64,000 nt of DNA from JAAYJR01 sp964540755 (GCA_964540755.1 CAZIOB010000167.1:1-64000); one strand, 5' to 3'. Counted from the first letter of the stretch, positions 1-9,246 are shown. Notes: a model not told the origin generated them from the sequence alone. Program-made: numbers and translations.

Positions 1-148
1 GCCCATTAATCTTATTGATTAAATATTTCGCCTATAAGAGTAACAGAGAAAGAAAAAGGGACAAATATTAACTATGTTATAAAACATACGATCAAATAGC
101 TAATGTTAAAGTGTCCTTATATCCTTATGGGAGTTTGTGAAAAAAAGT
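1..148. other. Window edge, no gene seen
   Basis: A+T-rich stretch downstream of the first minus-strand gene. I see no convincing reading frame, hairpin or promoter in it. It may hold the end of an intergenic region that continues outside the window. Confidence 0.5.
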
Positions 149-706
149 TTATAATTTTTCTTCCATTTTACCGCGAAGTAAACGGATAATCCTATATACC
201 TGTTTTTTTGCCGTTTCCGGATTGATCTTAAGAAGATCTCCAATTTCCTTGTATGTAAGTCCGCTATTGAATTTCAGGAAAAGCAGCTCTCTTTTTCTTA
301 TATCCAATCCTTTTATTTCCTCTTGAAGTAACTTTAGATGTTCATCTTGCAATTTGCTCTCATGATCCTCTATGCTGAAACAGAGGTCAAATGTTTCTAT
401 GAACTCGCCGTGGTACGATATCCGGTTATTATCTTTTAATTTTCTGTAAATATTGTTTTTGAGAGTCTTTAAAAGATAGTATTCGAGTGAGCCGGGATTT
501 CGCAATGGCGGGCTGTATCTGTAAATATCAATAAACATATCCTGGATCGCATCACGAATCAGCTCCCTGTCGGGGGTTATCCTGGAACCATAAGAGAATA
601 ACACATCTACAAATTCATTGTAGATTGTCTGAAACGCCTTACGGTCTCCTGATCTGAATTTCCCCCAGATAAAATTCCAATATTCTTTGTCTGTTAGTGG
701 ATCCAA
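149..706 (-). CDS. ECF-type RNA polymerase sigma factor
   Basis: A 185-residue sigma-70 family protein of extracytoplasmic-function size. Region 2 lies at about residues 17-85: GDRKAFQTIYNEF, then RELIRDAIQDMFIDIYR, the core-binding and -10 recognition part. Region 4 is at about 125-180 and ends in a helix-turn-helix: LTYKEIGDLLKINPETAKKQ. The first usable start is TTG at 706; no ATG lies between it and the in-frame stop upstream. Unlike the sigma gene at 28164..28676 it has no FecR or TonB-receptor gene beside it in this window. The regulon cannot be read from the sequence. Confidence 0.9.
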   Translation of the reverse strand: MDPLTDKEYWNFIWGKFRSGDRKAFQTIYNEFVDVLFSYGSRITPDRELIRDAIQDMFIDIYRYSPPLRNPGSLEYYLLKTLKNNIYRKLKDNNRISYHGEFIETFDLCFSIEDHESKLQDEHLKLLQEEIKGLDIRKRELLFLKFNSGLTYKEIGDLLKINPETAKKQVYRIIRLLRGKMEEKL

Positions 707-846
707 TAATGTTCGTTTAATAATTAATTTGGCTAATATAAAAAAATAATATTAACTTCTCCATATTTGGAAGTCAGATATGCCTCATTTTCAATACATT
801 CATTAATTAAGCAATTCTCTGGTTTCAACTACTTTAATTTCATATA

Positions 847-2226
847 TCAATATACCCCCTGAAAAACCACCTCCCTGATCCCTGCCGGCCTTGTATCCTT
901 TTCATCAATGTATATCCGTATAGTTAATTTACCATCCTCCACTTTTACGACCCTTTCGGTAGTCCATTCAAATTCCCCGGCTCCGAGTGAAGCAGTTAAA
1001 GCAGTCACTCCTTCAAATTCAATTCTCTGCCACGACGGCAAAAGCACATCTCCTGCTTCAGCCCTTATGCGGTAAACACCATTTATAACATTTATCTCGT
1101 ATTCATAATAATTAAACGGATTTTTGCATTCAGCAGGAGTTTCCCGAAACAATACTTTCTTCAGCCTGACATTCCCCTCTTCTCCATTTGTCACTGTCTC
1201 CATTTTATCGGCAGCATTCCATCTGCCGGTTTTCCATCCCTTTCCGGAATAACTTTGATAAGCAAGATTATTTTTATTATTACCGTTAAGATGCTTTGGT
1301 TTTCCAAAATGAATCCTTCCTTTTGTAAAATTCCTTACATAATTGAATGCTTCGCCAAAATAGAGACTGTAAATCTGTGGAAAACCGTTAACCACATTCT
1401 GAAAACAATTTTCAGGAACAGGAATAGTATCTGATTTAACAACTGCAAACTGCAAATGACACCATTCCTCATCGCCCCAGGCAGTTCCTATAAGTTCCCC
1501 ACCCATAATTTCCTGGCCTTCCTTAACAAGTAAATTATTTTTGTACAGGTGATTATAAATATAATAGATCCCGGGCAGATTCTTGCTTTCCAATAAAACA
1601 CAGACCTCATTTTCTGACCTGCCGGCCTCTTCATCTGATATCCACGCCACCCGGCTGTCCTCTATTGCAACTAACCAGTGCTTTTCTAATCCACGTGCCC
1701 CATGCAGGTCAAATCCAATGCCGGGATAGGAATAATATTCGCCCTCTTCTCTGCTCTTATCTTTGCCTGACCAGGAGAACAAATAACTATTCTCTTCCAT
1801 ACTCCACATGAAACCATCGTTAAAACTGACAGGAAAAAAATACCTGCCGGGATCAGGAAACGGTTTGAAGGAATAACAAAGACATATCAACGCATCTTTT
1901 ATCAACAGCCCATGAACCGGAGAATCATTGGTTAATTCCTTAACGTTTCTGTTATCAGCAATAAATATCCTTATATTACCGGACTGAAAGGGCAATGAAC
2001 GGCGGGCAACCTTCATCCACAATGTATCCTTGCCAATCCTTACCTGGTTATAATGGTTCTCTATTTTCATCAACTCTACTTCAACATTATTAAAGGTAAT
2101 AATGTCCCCCGCATTCATGTTAAAATAAAAGCCGTCCCCCCACTGAAAATCAGGAGGGCTGTCCTGTGCTACAACATTCAGAAAGACAGTGAAACAAAAT
2201 ATTAGTATGGATATCTCTTTTTTCAT
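847..2226 (-). CDS. Exported protein with a decayed M23 (LytM-like) domain
   Basis: The ATG at 2226 gives the best signal peptide (MKKEISILIFCFTVFLNVVAQ), so I prefer it to the ATG 21 bases upstream. Residues about 165-265 (numbered from this start) follow the layout of an M23/LytM metallopeptidase: GIGFDLHG where HxxGxD is expected, YIYNHL for the YxHL motif, a VKEGQEIMGGELIGTAWG turn, and HLQF where active enzymes have HLHF. The first zinc ligands and the second histidine of HLHF are missing, so it is probably not a peptidase and may bind the cell wall or act as a regulator. The C-terminal 110 residues form a beta-rich region I do not recognise. It stands alone in its orientation block. Confidence 0.65.
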   Translation of the reverse strand: MKKEISILIFCFTVFLNVVAQDSPPDFQWGDGFYFNMNAGDIITFNNVEVELMKIENHYNQVRIGKDTLWMKVARRSLPFQSGNIRIFIADNRNVKELTNDSPVHGLLIKDALICLCYSFKPFPDPGRYFFPVSFNDGFMWSMEENSYLFSWSGKDKSREEGEYYSYPGIGFDLHGARGLEKHWLVAIEDSRVAWISDEEAGRSENEVCVLLESKNLPGIYYIYNHLYKNNLLVKEGQEIMGGELIGTAWGDEEWCHLQFAVVKSDTIPVPENCFQNVVNGFPQIYSLYFGEAFNYVRNFTKGRIHFGKPKHLNGNNKNNLAYQSYSGKGWKTGRWNAADKMETVTNGEEGNVRLKKVLFRETPAECKNPFNYYEYEINVINGVYRIRAEAGDVLLPSWQRIEFEGVTALTASLGAGEFEWTTERVVKVEDGKLTIRIYIDEKDTRPAGIREVVFQGVY

Positions 2227-2395
2227 AATAAACAACAGCCAATTCATGTATCTGTGCCGGGAATAATACGCGAAAAAATAAAAAATATCTCATTTATAAA
2301 ATTTTTTCCTGACATATAATTAAACCTAAATACAGGCCGGCCGGATTTATAAAACAATAATTTTTACAGATGTACCTGACCAACATACAAATATA

Positions 2396-2947
2396 TCAGT
2401 ATTCCGTTGTAAACTGACCGGGATGCTTACCCTCTATTCCTTTTTCCCGGAAAAAATCTTTCAATCGCTGAATATCCTTTTCCTGGTCACCGGTTAATTC
2501 AAACTTGTCCCAGATAGTCAATTCCTTCCGACCCCAGTCAAAAGTAACAGGATAAACCGGGACATTGGCAGTTCTGGCGATAATGTGAAACCCTGCTTTC
2601 CATCTTTTATTGCGTTTACGGGTTCCTTCAGGAGTAATGGCAAGATGTAAATGTTCCCTTTCACTGAACAACCTGATGGCCTGCCTGACAACATTTGCCC
2701 CTTTCGACCTGTCTATGGGAATACCTCCCATTTTTTTGAGCAGATAACCCACCGGCCAGAAAAAAAATTCCTTTTTAATAAGTACACTTGCTCTCCCTCC
2801 AAGTGATTTATAGTATATCCAGGCTATAACAAAATCCCATGCACTTGTATGGGGCACTCCTGCAAAAATACATTTATTTTCCGCCACAGCTTCACCTATG
2901 GATTTCCATCCTGCCAGTTTTAATATCAATCTACATAACTTTTGCAT
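2396..2947 (-). CDS. 1-acyl-glycerol-3-phosphate acyltransferase-like protein (PlsC family)
   Basis: A 183-residue protein with the acyltransferase signature H(x4)D as HTSAWDF near residue 33, GGIPIDRS near 74 (the phosphate-contacting block) and ITPEGTRK near 104. These match the PlsC/LPLAT family, which moves an acyl chain from acyl-CoA or acyl-ACP to a lysophospholipid at the inner membrane. It is shorter than typical PlsC (about 240 residues) and lacks an obvious N-terminal transmembrane helix. This resembles the compact Bacteroidota branch of the family, so the exact acceptor lipid is uncertain. A weak inverted repeat (CAGCCT/AGGCTG, near 3080-3093) lies upstream. Confidence 0.8.
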   Translation of the reverse strand: MQKLCRLILKLAGWKSIGEAVAENKCIFAGVPHTSAWDFVIAWIYYKSLGGRASVLIKKEFFFWPVGYLLKKMGGIPIDRSKGANVVRQAIRLFSEREHLHLAITPEGTRKRNKRWKAGFHIIARTANVPVYPVTFDWGRKELTIWDKFELTGDQEKDIQRLKDFFREKGIEGKHPGQFTTEY

Positions 2948-3104
2948 CTCTTTTTCTGATAAATTAAATAACCCGGGTGGCTTGTGCCATCACATCCGTA
3001 TAGTGCCGGGTCACGCCTGCTCTAACGCACAATAATTTGTTCTTCATCCTGTATGTCATTTTATACCAGACATGACACCAGCCTTTCGTAACAGGCTGAT
3101 TCCG

Positions 3105-3767
3105 TCATAAAACTATTTTCACTTCAATTTTATCAGCCCATGCATGTTGTTCTAATAATTTCTTCGCCATAGATGCTGCCTCATCCAGGCTTTCATGACT
3201 TCCAAAATCTATTATTATCATTAAAAAATTTTTAGTTCCCATTATTACTGCCGTCCGCTCCGAATCGCTTGTGGGTGAACCGAACGCTCCTGCATTATCA
3301 CGAAATACCGGCAAATATTCAATATTTAGAGCCCCCCGTCCAATACCCTCGTAGGCTTCATCATTGTTTCCGATGCCAAAGATAACATCGCCGATAATTT
3401 TATCCATATCATAACCGCCAATGGAATATCCGGTTGAAATGGAAATCAGATTAAGAAGATCAACCACGTTATTGATTCTGAATATATCTTTCTTCTTTAC
3501 CACTCTTCGGAGCAAAGCCTCAGATGAAGGCCTGTACCGGGCAGGATCTTTTCCGCAGGCCTTATAGGCCTTTCTTGAAGAAGCGATTTCGGGAAGCTTG
3601 CTTATCTGTTCCACCTGCAGGCCGGAACTGATCATCTCAATCTTATCTGTTATTTGTTCCCATAATAATTCATCTTTTTGATTTACCTTAACACCTGCAC
3701 TGATACATGCTAGTCTTAATAAAGGAACCTTGCTTTTTAATTCTTCCGAAATTAAAACGGATATCAT
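3105..3767 (-). CDS. B3/B4 tRNA-binding domain protein
   Basis: A 220-residue free-standing B3/B4 domain like the one in the phenylalanyl-tRNA synthetase beta chain. Visible family features are a KACGKDPARYRPSSEAL stretch (residues about 69-87), RVVKKKDIFRINNVVDLLN (about 87-106), and GSPTSDSERTAV (about 163-174). In PheT this domain takes part in editing mis-charged tRNA. The stand-alone proteins are annotated only by similarity, and their substrate is unknown. It lies divergently from the hexosaminidase gene, with a palindromic repeat between them. Confidence 0.8.
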   Translation of the reverse strand: MISVLISEELKSKVPLLRLACISAGVKVNQKDELLWEQITDKIEMISSGLQVEQISKLPEIASSRKAYKACGKDPARYRPSSEALLRRVVKKKDIFRINNVVDLLNLISISTGYSIGGYDMDKIIGDVIFGIGNNDEAYEGIGRGALNIEYLPVFRDNAGAFGSPTSDSERTAVIMGTKNFLMIIIDFGSHESLDEAASMAKKLLEQHAWADKIEVKIVL

Positions 3768-3849
3768 CTTTATTGAACTTTAATAACTATTATTTTGAAA
3801 AAAGTTAATTACCTTCGTGATCCGTTAAAAATATTCAAATCTATACAAA

Positions 3850-3922
3850 ATGAAACGAGCATGTTCTTTTTTAATCAAAAAATAAAACAACAGCGTATGA
3901 TTAAAAATAAATATTCGGGAAC
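3850..3922 (+). repeat. Interspersed palindromic repeat, type B copy 1
   Basis: A 73-base element beginning ATGAAACGAGCATG. It matches 62874..62946 at 63 of 73 positions with no gaps. It holds a 9-base inverted pair, TTTTAATCA at 3869-3877 and TGATTAAAA at 3898-3906, able to form a hairpin. It sits in the leader of the hexosaminidase gene. Forty-six bases further on is a TTCTCAAATTTTAATTAATT box (3968-3987) that recurs after the other copies near 62963 and, less exactly, near 11131. Confidence 0.75.
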
Positions 3923-4021
3923 CAGGTGCCTTGCCTTCATGATTCAATCAATGCAGGGTCTCGCAGATTCTCAAATTTTAATTAATTAATTTACTACGAG
4001 AAATTATAAAATTTTAAATTT

Positions 4022-5611
4022 ATGAAACGAATACTAATATTATCGGCAGTGATCTTATTTTTATCAGTCAATGTCCCTGCACAGGAGTTTGCTATCATTC
4101 CAAAACCTGAAAAAATGGAAGCTCATGAAGGCATTTTTACTCTTGATAAAGAATGTGTACTGAAATATGACACATCAAATGAAGAGGTATCGCGTATTGC
4201 AGGTTTCTTTAACGGGTACCTTGAAAACTTATACGGATTCAGGGCTGAAGGTAAACCGGAAGGCAAACCCGTTCATTTCAAATTAATAAGTCAGCTGAAT
4301 ACCGGCAAGGAGGGTTATTTTTTAAAAGTCAGCGACAAAGGTATATTTATTACTGCTTCAAAGCCTAACGGACTTTTCTATGGAATGCAGACTCTTAAAC
4401 AGCTCTTGCCTGTGGAGGCAACAGGCGGGCAATTAAAAGTACCTGCTGTTGACATTAAGGATGAACCCAGGTTCTCATGGCGCGGGAATATGCTGGATGT
4501 TGGCAGGCATTTCTTCCCTGTCAGTTTTATTAAAAAATATCTCGATATTCTGGCTACATATAAAATTAATACTTTTCACATGCACCTCACAGATGACCAG
4601 GGATGGCGATTAGAGATCAAAAAGTATCCCCTGCTGACTGAAATTTCTCACTGGCGTGAAGAGACAGTTGTCGGGCATGCACGGGAATCGGATGAATACG
4701 ATGGTATCGGATACGGAGGTTTTTACACACAGGATCAGGCAAGGGAGATAGTACGTTACGCCACGGAACGTTATATTACGGTTGTCCCTGAAATTGAGAT
4801 GCCGGGGCATGCAACCGCTGCACTTGCAGCCTATCCTCAACTCGGGTGTACAGGCGGACCTTATGAAGTTTCCAAAACCTGGGGCGTTCATAAAGATGTT
4901 TTCTGTGCAGGGAAAGAAGAAACCTTTGAATTTTTGCAAAACGTACTGGATGAAGTTTTAGATATTTTCCCTTCAGAATTCATTCACATTGGTGGCGACG
5001 AATGCCCGAAAGATGCATGGGAAAAATGTGATGTATGCCAGAACCGTATTAAAAAGGAAGGGCTGAAAGATGAGCATGAACTCCAAAGCTGGTTTATCAC
5101 CCGGATGGATAAATATCTGTCTTCAAAAGGGCGCAGACTGATCGGCTGGGATGAGATCCTTGAAGGGGGACTTGCGCCGCAGGCAACCGTAATGAGCTGG
5201 CGCGGAATAAAAGGAGGCATAGAAGCAGCAAAGCAGCATCATGATGTAATTATGAGTCCTACGACACATATGTATATCGATTATTATCAGTCTGAAGACC
5301 ATTCTGAAGAACCATTGGCAATTGGCGGCTTTCTCCCGGTAGAAAAAGTTTACAGCTATGAACCAATTCCCGAAGAATTAACCAATGAAGAAGCTAAATA
5401 TATTTTGGGTGTGCAGACTAACCTGTGGACAGAATACGTTCCAAATACAAAACATGCGGAATATATGTTGCTGCCAAGATTACAGGCACAGGCTGAGGTG
5501 GCGTGGACGCCAAAAGAAGATAAGGATACTGAAGGATTTTTAAAACGGCTGGAAAAAGAATATAAACGGCTTGATAAACTGGGTATTAATTACAGAGATC
5601 ACAGGAAGTAA
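4022..5611 (+). CDS. Beta-N-acetylhexosaminidase, GH20
   Basis: A 529-residue secreted enzyme with a signal peptide (residues 1-20, ending VPAQ) that removes terminal beta-linked GlcNAc or GalNAc. An N-terminal GH20b alpha/beta domain covers about 22-145. The GH20 barrel follows, with HMHLTDDQGWRLEIKKYP (about 186-203), VPEIEMPGHA (about 255-264), and the catalytic Asp-Glu pair in HIGGDEC (about 322-328). C-terminal motifs LWTEYV and EVAWTP complete the active site. Length fits the family. It may recycle peptidoglycan sugars or feed on host, algal or chitinous glycans; no other glycan-utilisation gene adjoins it. It ends before a strong bidirectional terminator. Confidence 0.93.
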   Translation: MKRILILSAVILFLSVNVPAQEFAIIPKPEKMEAHEGIFTLDKECVLKYDTSNEEVSRIAGFFNGYLENLYGFRAEGKPEGKPVHFKLISQLNTGKEGYFLKVSDKGIFITASKPNGLFYGMQTLKQLLPVEATGGQLKVPAVDIKDEPRFSWRGNMLDVGRHFFPVSFIKKYLDILATYKINTFHMHLTDDQGWRLEIKKYPLLTEISHWREETVVGHARESDEYDGIGYGGFYTQDQAREIVRYATERYITVVPEIEMPGHATAALAAYPQLGCTGGPYEVSKTWGVHKDVFCAGKEETFEFLQNVLDEVLDIFPSEFIHIGGDECPKDAWEKCDVCQNRIKKEGLKDEHELQSWFITRMDKYLSSKGRRLIGWDEILEGGLAPQATVMSWRGIKGGIEAAKQHHDVIMSPTTHMYIDYYQSEDHSEEPLAIGGFLPVEKVYSYEPIPEELTNEEAKYILGVQTNLWTEYVPNTKHAEYMLLPRLQAQAEVAWTPKEDKDTEGFLKRLEKEYKRLDKLGINYRDHRK

Positions 5612-5693
5612 CGGATGTAATTAGAAAAATGCTTATACGAGATCACCGGAAACATGATTAAGAGATCCCTTCGCTTACGCTCGGGATAAACCT

Positions 5694-5735
5694 GAAAAAA
5701 GGCCCTGTATAACTTTAAATACAGGGCCTTTTTTA
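5694..5735. terminator. Bidirectional intrinsic terminator
   Basis: A perfect 10-base-pair stem (GGCCCTGTAT 5701-5710 with ATACAGGGCC 5719-5728) and an 8-base loop, with an A run before and a T run after it. It can end transcription of the hexosaminidase gene from the left and of the cold-shock gene from the right. Confidence 0.92.
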
Positions 5736-5748
5736 ATACTATAATACG

Positions 5749-5943
5749 TTAGATAATTTCCACATCAAAAGCTACCGGTCCGCGGTCGCTTTCTTTAATC
5801 TCAAATTGCACAGCCTGATCCGTTTTCAGTCCGATCCGGGCATCTTTGATTCCTGTACGATGCACAAATACGTCTTTATCATCTTCAGTATGGATAAATC
5901 CATAACCTTTAACAGCATCATACCATTTTACTTTTCCTTGCAT
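5749..5943 (-). CDS. Cold-shock domain protein
   Basis: A 64-residue CspA-type protein, essentially one OB fold. RNP-1 is present as KGYGFI (residues 12-17) and RNP-2 as DVFVH (24-28). The start is the ATG at 5943: it gives the family's usual MQGKVKWYD opening, and the longer in-frame extension only reads through the upstream RRM gene in another frame. It begins 10 bases after that RRM gene, so both are likely on one transcript. The family binds single-stranded RNA or DNA and melts secondary structure. Cold induction is not shown by the sequence. Confidence 0.93.
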   Translation of the reverse strand: MQGKVKWYDAVKGYGFIHTEDDKDVFVHRTGIKDARIGLKTDQAVQFEIKESDRGPVAFDVEII

Positions 5944-5953
5944 AAGAATTGAA

Positions 5954-6256
5954 TTAGTAACGGCCACCTTTGTTACGTGAATCCCGTCGATTACCACCAC
6001 CTCTTGAGTCATTTGACCTGGGACGGGATTCATTAACCCTGATGTTACGGCCGCTGAGTTCAGCATTGTTAAGTTCTTCGATGGCTTTACCGGCTTCCTG
6101 GTCATTGTCCATTTCAACAAAACCAAAACCTTTACTGCGACCGGTTAATTTGTCAGAAATGATCTTGACCGATGCAACTTCGCCATACTCTTCAAAAATT
6201 TCTCTCAAATCTTCCTCTACTACATTATAAGGAAGATTTCCAACATAAATGTTCAT
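5954..6256 (-). CDS. RRM-type RNA-binding protein
   Basis: A 100-residue protein with one RNA recognition motif (residues 1-80). RNP-2 is IYVGNLPY at the start and RNP-1 is RSKGFGFVEM near 41-50. A Gly/Arg/Asp-rich tail (residues 81-100) follows, as in cyanobacterial and Bacteroidota Rbp proteins. Members act as abundant RNA chaperones in phyla lacking Hfq-like regulators, a role only partly established. Its pairing with the cold-shock gene points to a joint role in RNA handling. Confidence 0.94.
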   Translation of the reverse strand: MNIYVGNLPYNVVEEDLREIFEEYGEVASVKIISDKLTGRSKGFGFVEMDNDQEAGKAIEELNNAELSGRNIRVNESRPRSNDSRGGGNRRDSRNKGGRY

Positions 6257-6649
6257 TTGTAATTATTTAAAATTAATATTACAGGTACTGCCAACAAAAC
6301 CCACGTATCCCAGGGATTGTTTTATTTCCGGATTTAGATGAATTAAGAATTGAAAAGTTCTGAAACCAAAATAAATCGTGGTGAAAAACAAGGAAGGATA
6401 ATCGTGAACGGAAGCAGAAAACCTAAAAAAATTCAACAAAAAAAGACCAATTTGCTAATTAACAGACGATCCAAATCCACATAATTAAAATTCATTTTTC
6501 ACTGACACATCACTATACATGAAATAATCCTTAGTTCATTGCCAGGATCCATCTATTAATTCACAGTGCAAAGTTAAACTAAAATTGGAATAATCAAATA
6601 TTTTTTTTTAGTTTCAACATTTATACATAATATCCGGGAAATGATCTCA
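6257..6649. other. Intergenic stretch, no gene seen
   Basis: 393 bases between the divergent or outward ends of the RRM gene and tcdA. A+T-rich, with no reading frame that looks coding. It must contain the promoter of the RRM/cold-shock pair, but I found no clean TTTG/TAnnTTTG pair. RRM-gene leaders in this phylum are often long. Confidence 0.5.
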
Positions 6650-7405
6650 CTAAACGTATTGTAAATCACACAGATCGTTTATTACCACGGCGGCCATAAA
6701 ACAGCCAAACAGAGGTGGAATGAACGAAATTGTTCCTACTATCGTTTTCTTATTTTGACTTTCTTCAGTTCGCACAGACCCTTCTATACTGTTTTCGGTT
6801 GAGAATACAACTTTAAAGCCACTTTTAATTCCAAGTCCGGACAACCTTTTTCTCACTATCCGTGCAAGCTTGCATTTATATGATTCCGAAATGTCAGCAA
6901 TTTTCACCTGTGTAGGATCCGTTTTCCCGCCGGATCCCATTGAACTTACAACTTTCAGGTTTCTTTTAAGACAATGAGCGATAAGAAAAACTTTAGGAGA
7001 TAAGGTATCTATTGCATCAACAACGTAATCATATTGTCTGCTGTCAAGCAAGTCCCCAGCAATCTCATCGCGAATAAAATCCTTTACAATCTTTAAATTC
7101 AGGTCCGGATTTATATCCAACAGACGTTTGGAGAGCACATCCGCTTTATATTGTCCTGTTGTGCTTACCAAAGCAGTAATCTGCCTGTTACGGTTTCCAT
7201 GCTCAACAAGATCACTGTCGGCTATTGTCATGTTGCCGACACCTGCCCTGCATATCATTTCTGCAGCAAATGCGCCAACCCCTCCTAACCCGACTATCAA
7301 CACATCTGATTTTTTCAGACAATCCAGCTTCTCTTTTCCCAAAAGGAGTTCAGTACGCTCTAACCAATTCACATAAATTAAAATTAAAAAGTTTAAAAAA
7401 CTCAA
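6650..7405 (-). CDS. tcdA: tRNA threonylcarbamoyladenosine dehydratase, ThiF/E1 family
   Basis: A 251-residue E1-like adenylating protein with the nucleotide-binding GLGGVGAFAAEMICRAG (residues about 38-54), DSDLVEHGNRNRQ (about 63-75), and the substrate-side VDAIDTLSPK. The SMGSGGKTDPTQV and LARIVRKRL stretches favour TcdA (CsdL) over MoeB or ThiF. TcdA cyclises t6A37 in ANN-decoding tRNAs to ct6A using ATP. The MoeB-type zinc cysteines are absent, as expected for TcdA. The start is uncertain: the ATG at 7405 adds a hydrophobic SFLNFLILIYV segment before the conserved WLERTELLLG. Confidence 0.85.
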   Translation of the reverse strand: MSFLNFLILIYVNWLERTELLLGKEKLDCLKKSDVLIVGLGGVGAFAAEMICRAGVGNMTIADSDLVEHGNRNRQITALVSTTGQYKADVLSKRLLDINPDLNLKIVKDFIRDEIAGDLLDSRQYDYVVDAIDTLSPKVFLIAHCLKRNLKVVSSMGSGGKTDPTQVKIADISESYKCKLARIVRKRLSGLGIKSGFKVVFSTENSIEGSVRTEESQNKKTIVGTISFIPPLFGCFMAAVVINDLCDLQYV

Positions 7406-7549
7406 TATTTTAAATATCTATTAATTATCAATTAATTAACATTCAAAGCTTTTGAATTTTTTTTTATCCGCTGTTCTGTAACCTTTCAAACCGGGCCAGG
7501 GTGAAACTCATCTCTGCAAGCTGACAATTTGTTCATTAACGTTCTCCCT

Positions 7550-8239
7550 TCATTCATTACTACCGAAACTTACATTCTCAATACGGTTGAAATTATCCCA
7601 AACTGCCAGTTTAAGTTCTTCAACAGAAATATTTTTCAACGATGCGGCCTTATTATATACTTCCCTGATATCCCGTTCGCCTTCATCCGTTTCCAGATAT
7701 ATTCTTTCCAGTGGAAGTTGAAGAAATGAATCAATGGCTTTTGCATTATCATTAAATAATATCTTTCCGAAAGAAAAAAATATATTTTTATCTGTCATTT
7801 GTCCCGTGATCTCCAAATTACCGCTGTAGGCATGAAAAATCCATGGAACGCCGGGGTGCATTTTTTTATATATCTCAATTACTTCATTATAAGCTTTTAC
7901 ACAGTGAACTATAAGAGGTTTTTTATACTCTTCAGCCATAAATGCCTGAGCTCTGAATATCCGCAATTGTTCCTTAAAATCAGTCTCAGCCCGCTTATCG
8001 AGCCCGCACTCACCCACAAAAACTACATGGTCAAACTCTAATGCATCTTCCATCATAACCAGTAATTCATTGTTTTCATGAATTGATTTTATTTCCCACG
8101 GGTGTAATCCTACAGAAAAAAAATCCTTTCCTGTAAATGCAGGTATTGCTCCACCCGGTCTGATATTCCTGACGGTGACAGTGTCCCACTGCTCCCGTAA
8201 TAAATGGGTATGTATATCAATAAAAGGTACAGTATTCAC
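7550..8239 (-). CDS. TatD-family metal-dependent hydrolase
   Basis: A 229-residue amidohydrolase-fold protein. Metal ligands are seen as FIDIHTHLL (residues 6-14), VGECGLDK (about 75-82), LIVHCVKA, IFHAYSG, and ETDEGE near 188. These match TatD nucleases (3'-5' exonuclease and DNA-repair hydrolases). It is about 30 residues shorter than E. coli TatD and belongs to the compact Bacteroidota group, so its activity is inferred from the fold. It lies 60 bases downstream of metA on the same strand and may be the last gene of that unit. Confidence 0.85.
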   Translation of the reverse strand: MNTVPFIDIHTHLLREQWDTVTVRNIRPGGAIPAFTGKDFFSVGLHPWEIKSIHENNELLVMMEDALEFDHVVFVGECGLDKRAETDFKEQLRIFRAQAFMAEEYKKPLIVHCVKAYNEVIEIYKKMHPGVPWIFHAYSGNLEITGQMTDKNIFFSFGKILFNDNAKAIDSFLQLPLERIYLETDEGERDIREVYNKAASLKNISVEELKLAVWDNFNRIENVSFGSNE

Positions 8240-8299
8240 AATGTTCTTTGTTCATTTTTTTCCAAAATTACGATTTATAGTACAGATAGCATAGAAGGA

Positions 8300-9217
8300 C
8301 TAACTTATTTCTTCAAGATTATATGGAGTCTCCTGATATACATAGTAATTCAGCCAATTGGAAAATAATAAATTAGCCGCTGAACTCCATAACATCAAAG
8401 GAGGCTGTGAAAGATCATCACCCGGATAATAATTTTCAGGTATATTAACAGGTATCTTTTTTGCAAGATCACGTTTGTACTCCCTTTCCAGTGTGTAGCG
8501 GGAATATTCCAGATGTCCCGTAATGAACAGTTGTTTTCCGTTTAAAGCCTTCACTATAGCAATCCCTGCCTTTTCAGAACTTGCTATGATCTGCAACTCC
8601 TTCACTTTCTCTATATCACTACTTTTTATAGCGGTATAACGGGAATGAGGCATAAAAAAAACATCATCAAATCCCCTGAATATCGGTAAAGGCAGTCCGG
8701 AATGTACATGTTGGTAAACACCTGATATCTTACTGTCCATAGTGTACTTTGGAACACCATAGTAGTGGTATAAACCGGCCTGGGCAGCCCAGCATATAAA
8801 CATTGTGGAATAAACATGGTGTTCTGCCCAGTCAAGTATTTTCCTCATCTCATCCCAGTAGGTGACCTTTTCAAATGGGAGTAACTCTACAGGAGCTCCT
8901 GTAATTATCATACCATCATACTTCTTATCCCTGATAACATCAAAATTTTTGTAAAACATTTTCATATGCCCTGATGGGGTATTTTTAGGCACATAACTCC
9001 TCATTTTAAGAAAATCTATTTCAATCTGCAGAGGCGAATTGGATAATAACCTTAACAGATCAGTTTCAGTAGTGATCTTAAGTGACATCAGATTAAGTAT
9101 TATCACTTTTAACGGACGAATATCCTGATGAATGGCACGTGTTTCGTCTATCACAAAAATATTTTCCTTCTCAAGGATCTTTATCGCTGGTAACTTATCT
9201 GGAACATTTACTGGCAT
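8300..9217 (-). CDS. metA: Homoserine O-acyltransferase, MetA type, probably acetyl-CoA specific
   Basis: A 305-residue MetA-family enzyme that activates homoserine for methionine synthesis in the cytoplasm. The catalytic Cys142 (FICWAAQAG), His235 and Glu237 (FITGHLEY) are present. Residue 111 is Glu (TGAPVELLPFE). In characterised MetA proteins Glu at this site selects acetyl-CoA and Gly selects succinyl-CoA, so O-acetylhomoserine is the likely product. This fits the neighbouring gene metY, which uses that compound. metA follows metY by 29 bases, a stretch with a short AATATTGG tandem repeat, and is probably co-transcribed. Confidence 0.93.
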   Translation of the reverse strand: MPVNVPDKLPAIKILEKENIFVIDETRAIHQDIRPLKVIILNLMSLKITTETDLLRLLSNSPLQIEIDFLKMRSYVPKNTPSGHMKMFYKNFDVIRDKKYDGMIITGAPVELLPFEKVTYWDEMRKILDWAEHHVYSTMFICWAAQAGLYHYYGVPKYTMDSKISGVYQHVHSGLPLPIFRGFDDVFFMPHSRYTAIKSSDIEKVKELQIIASSEKAGIAIVKALNGKQLFITGHLEYSRYTLEREYKRDLAKKIPVNIPENYYPGDDLSQPPLMLWSSAANLLFSNWLNYYVYQETPYNLEEIS

Positions 9218-9246
9218 ACCTTTTAGAATATTGGAATATTGGAATA

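Noticed and set aside
3795..3989. 64-codon plus-strand frame
   Set aside because: It runs through a palindromic repeat found elsewhere in non-coding DNA, and its composition is not protein-like.
5944..6126. N-terminal extension of the cold-shock protein
   Set aside because: It overlaps the RRM gene in another frame; the normal 64-residue protein starts at 5943.
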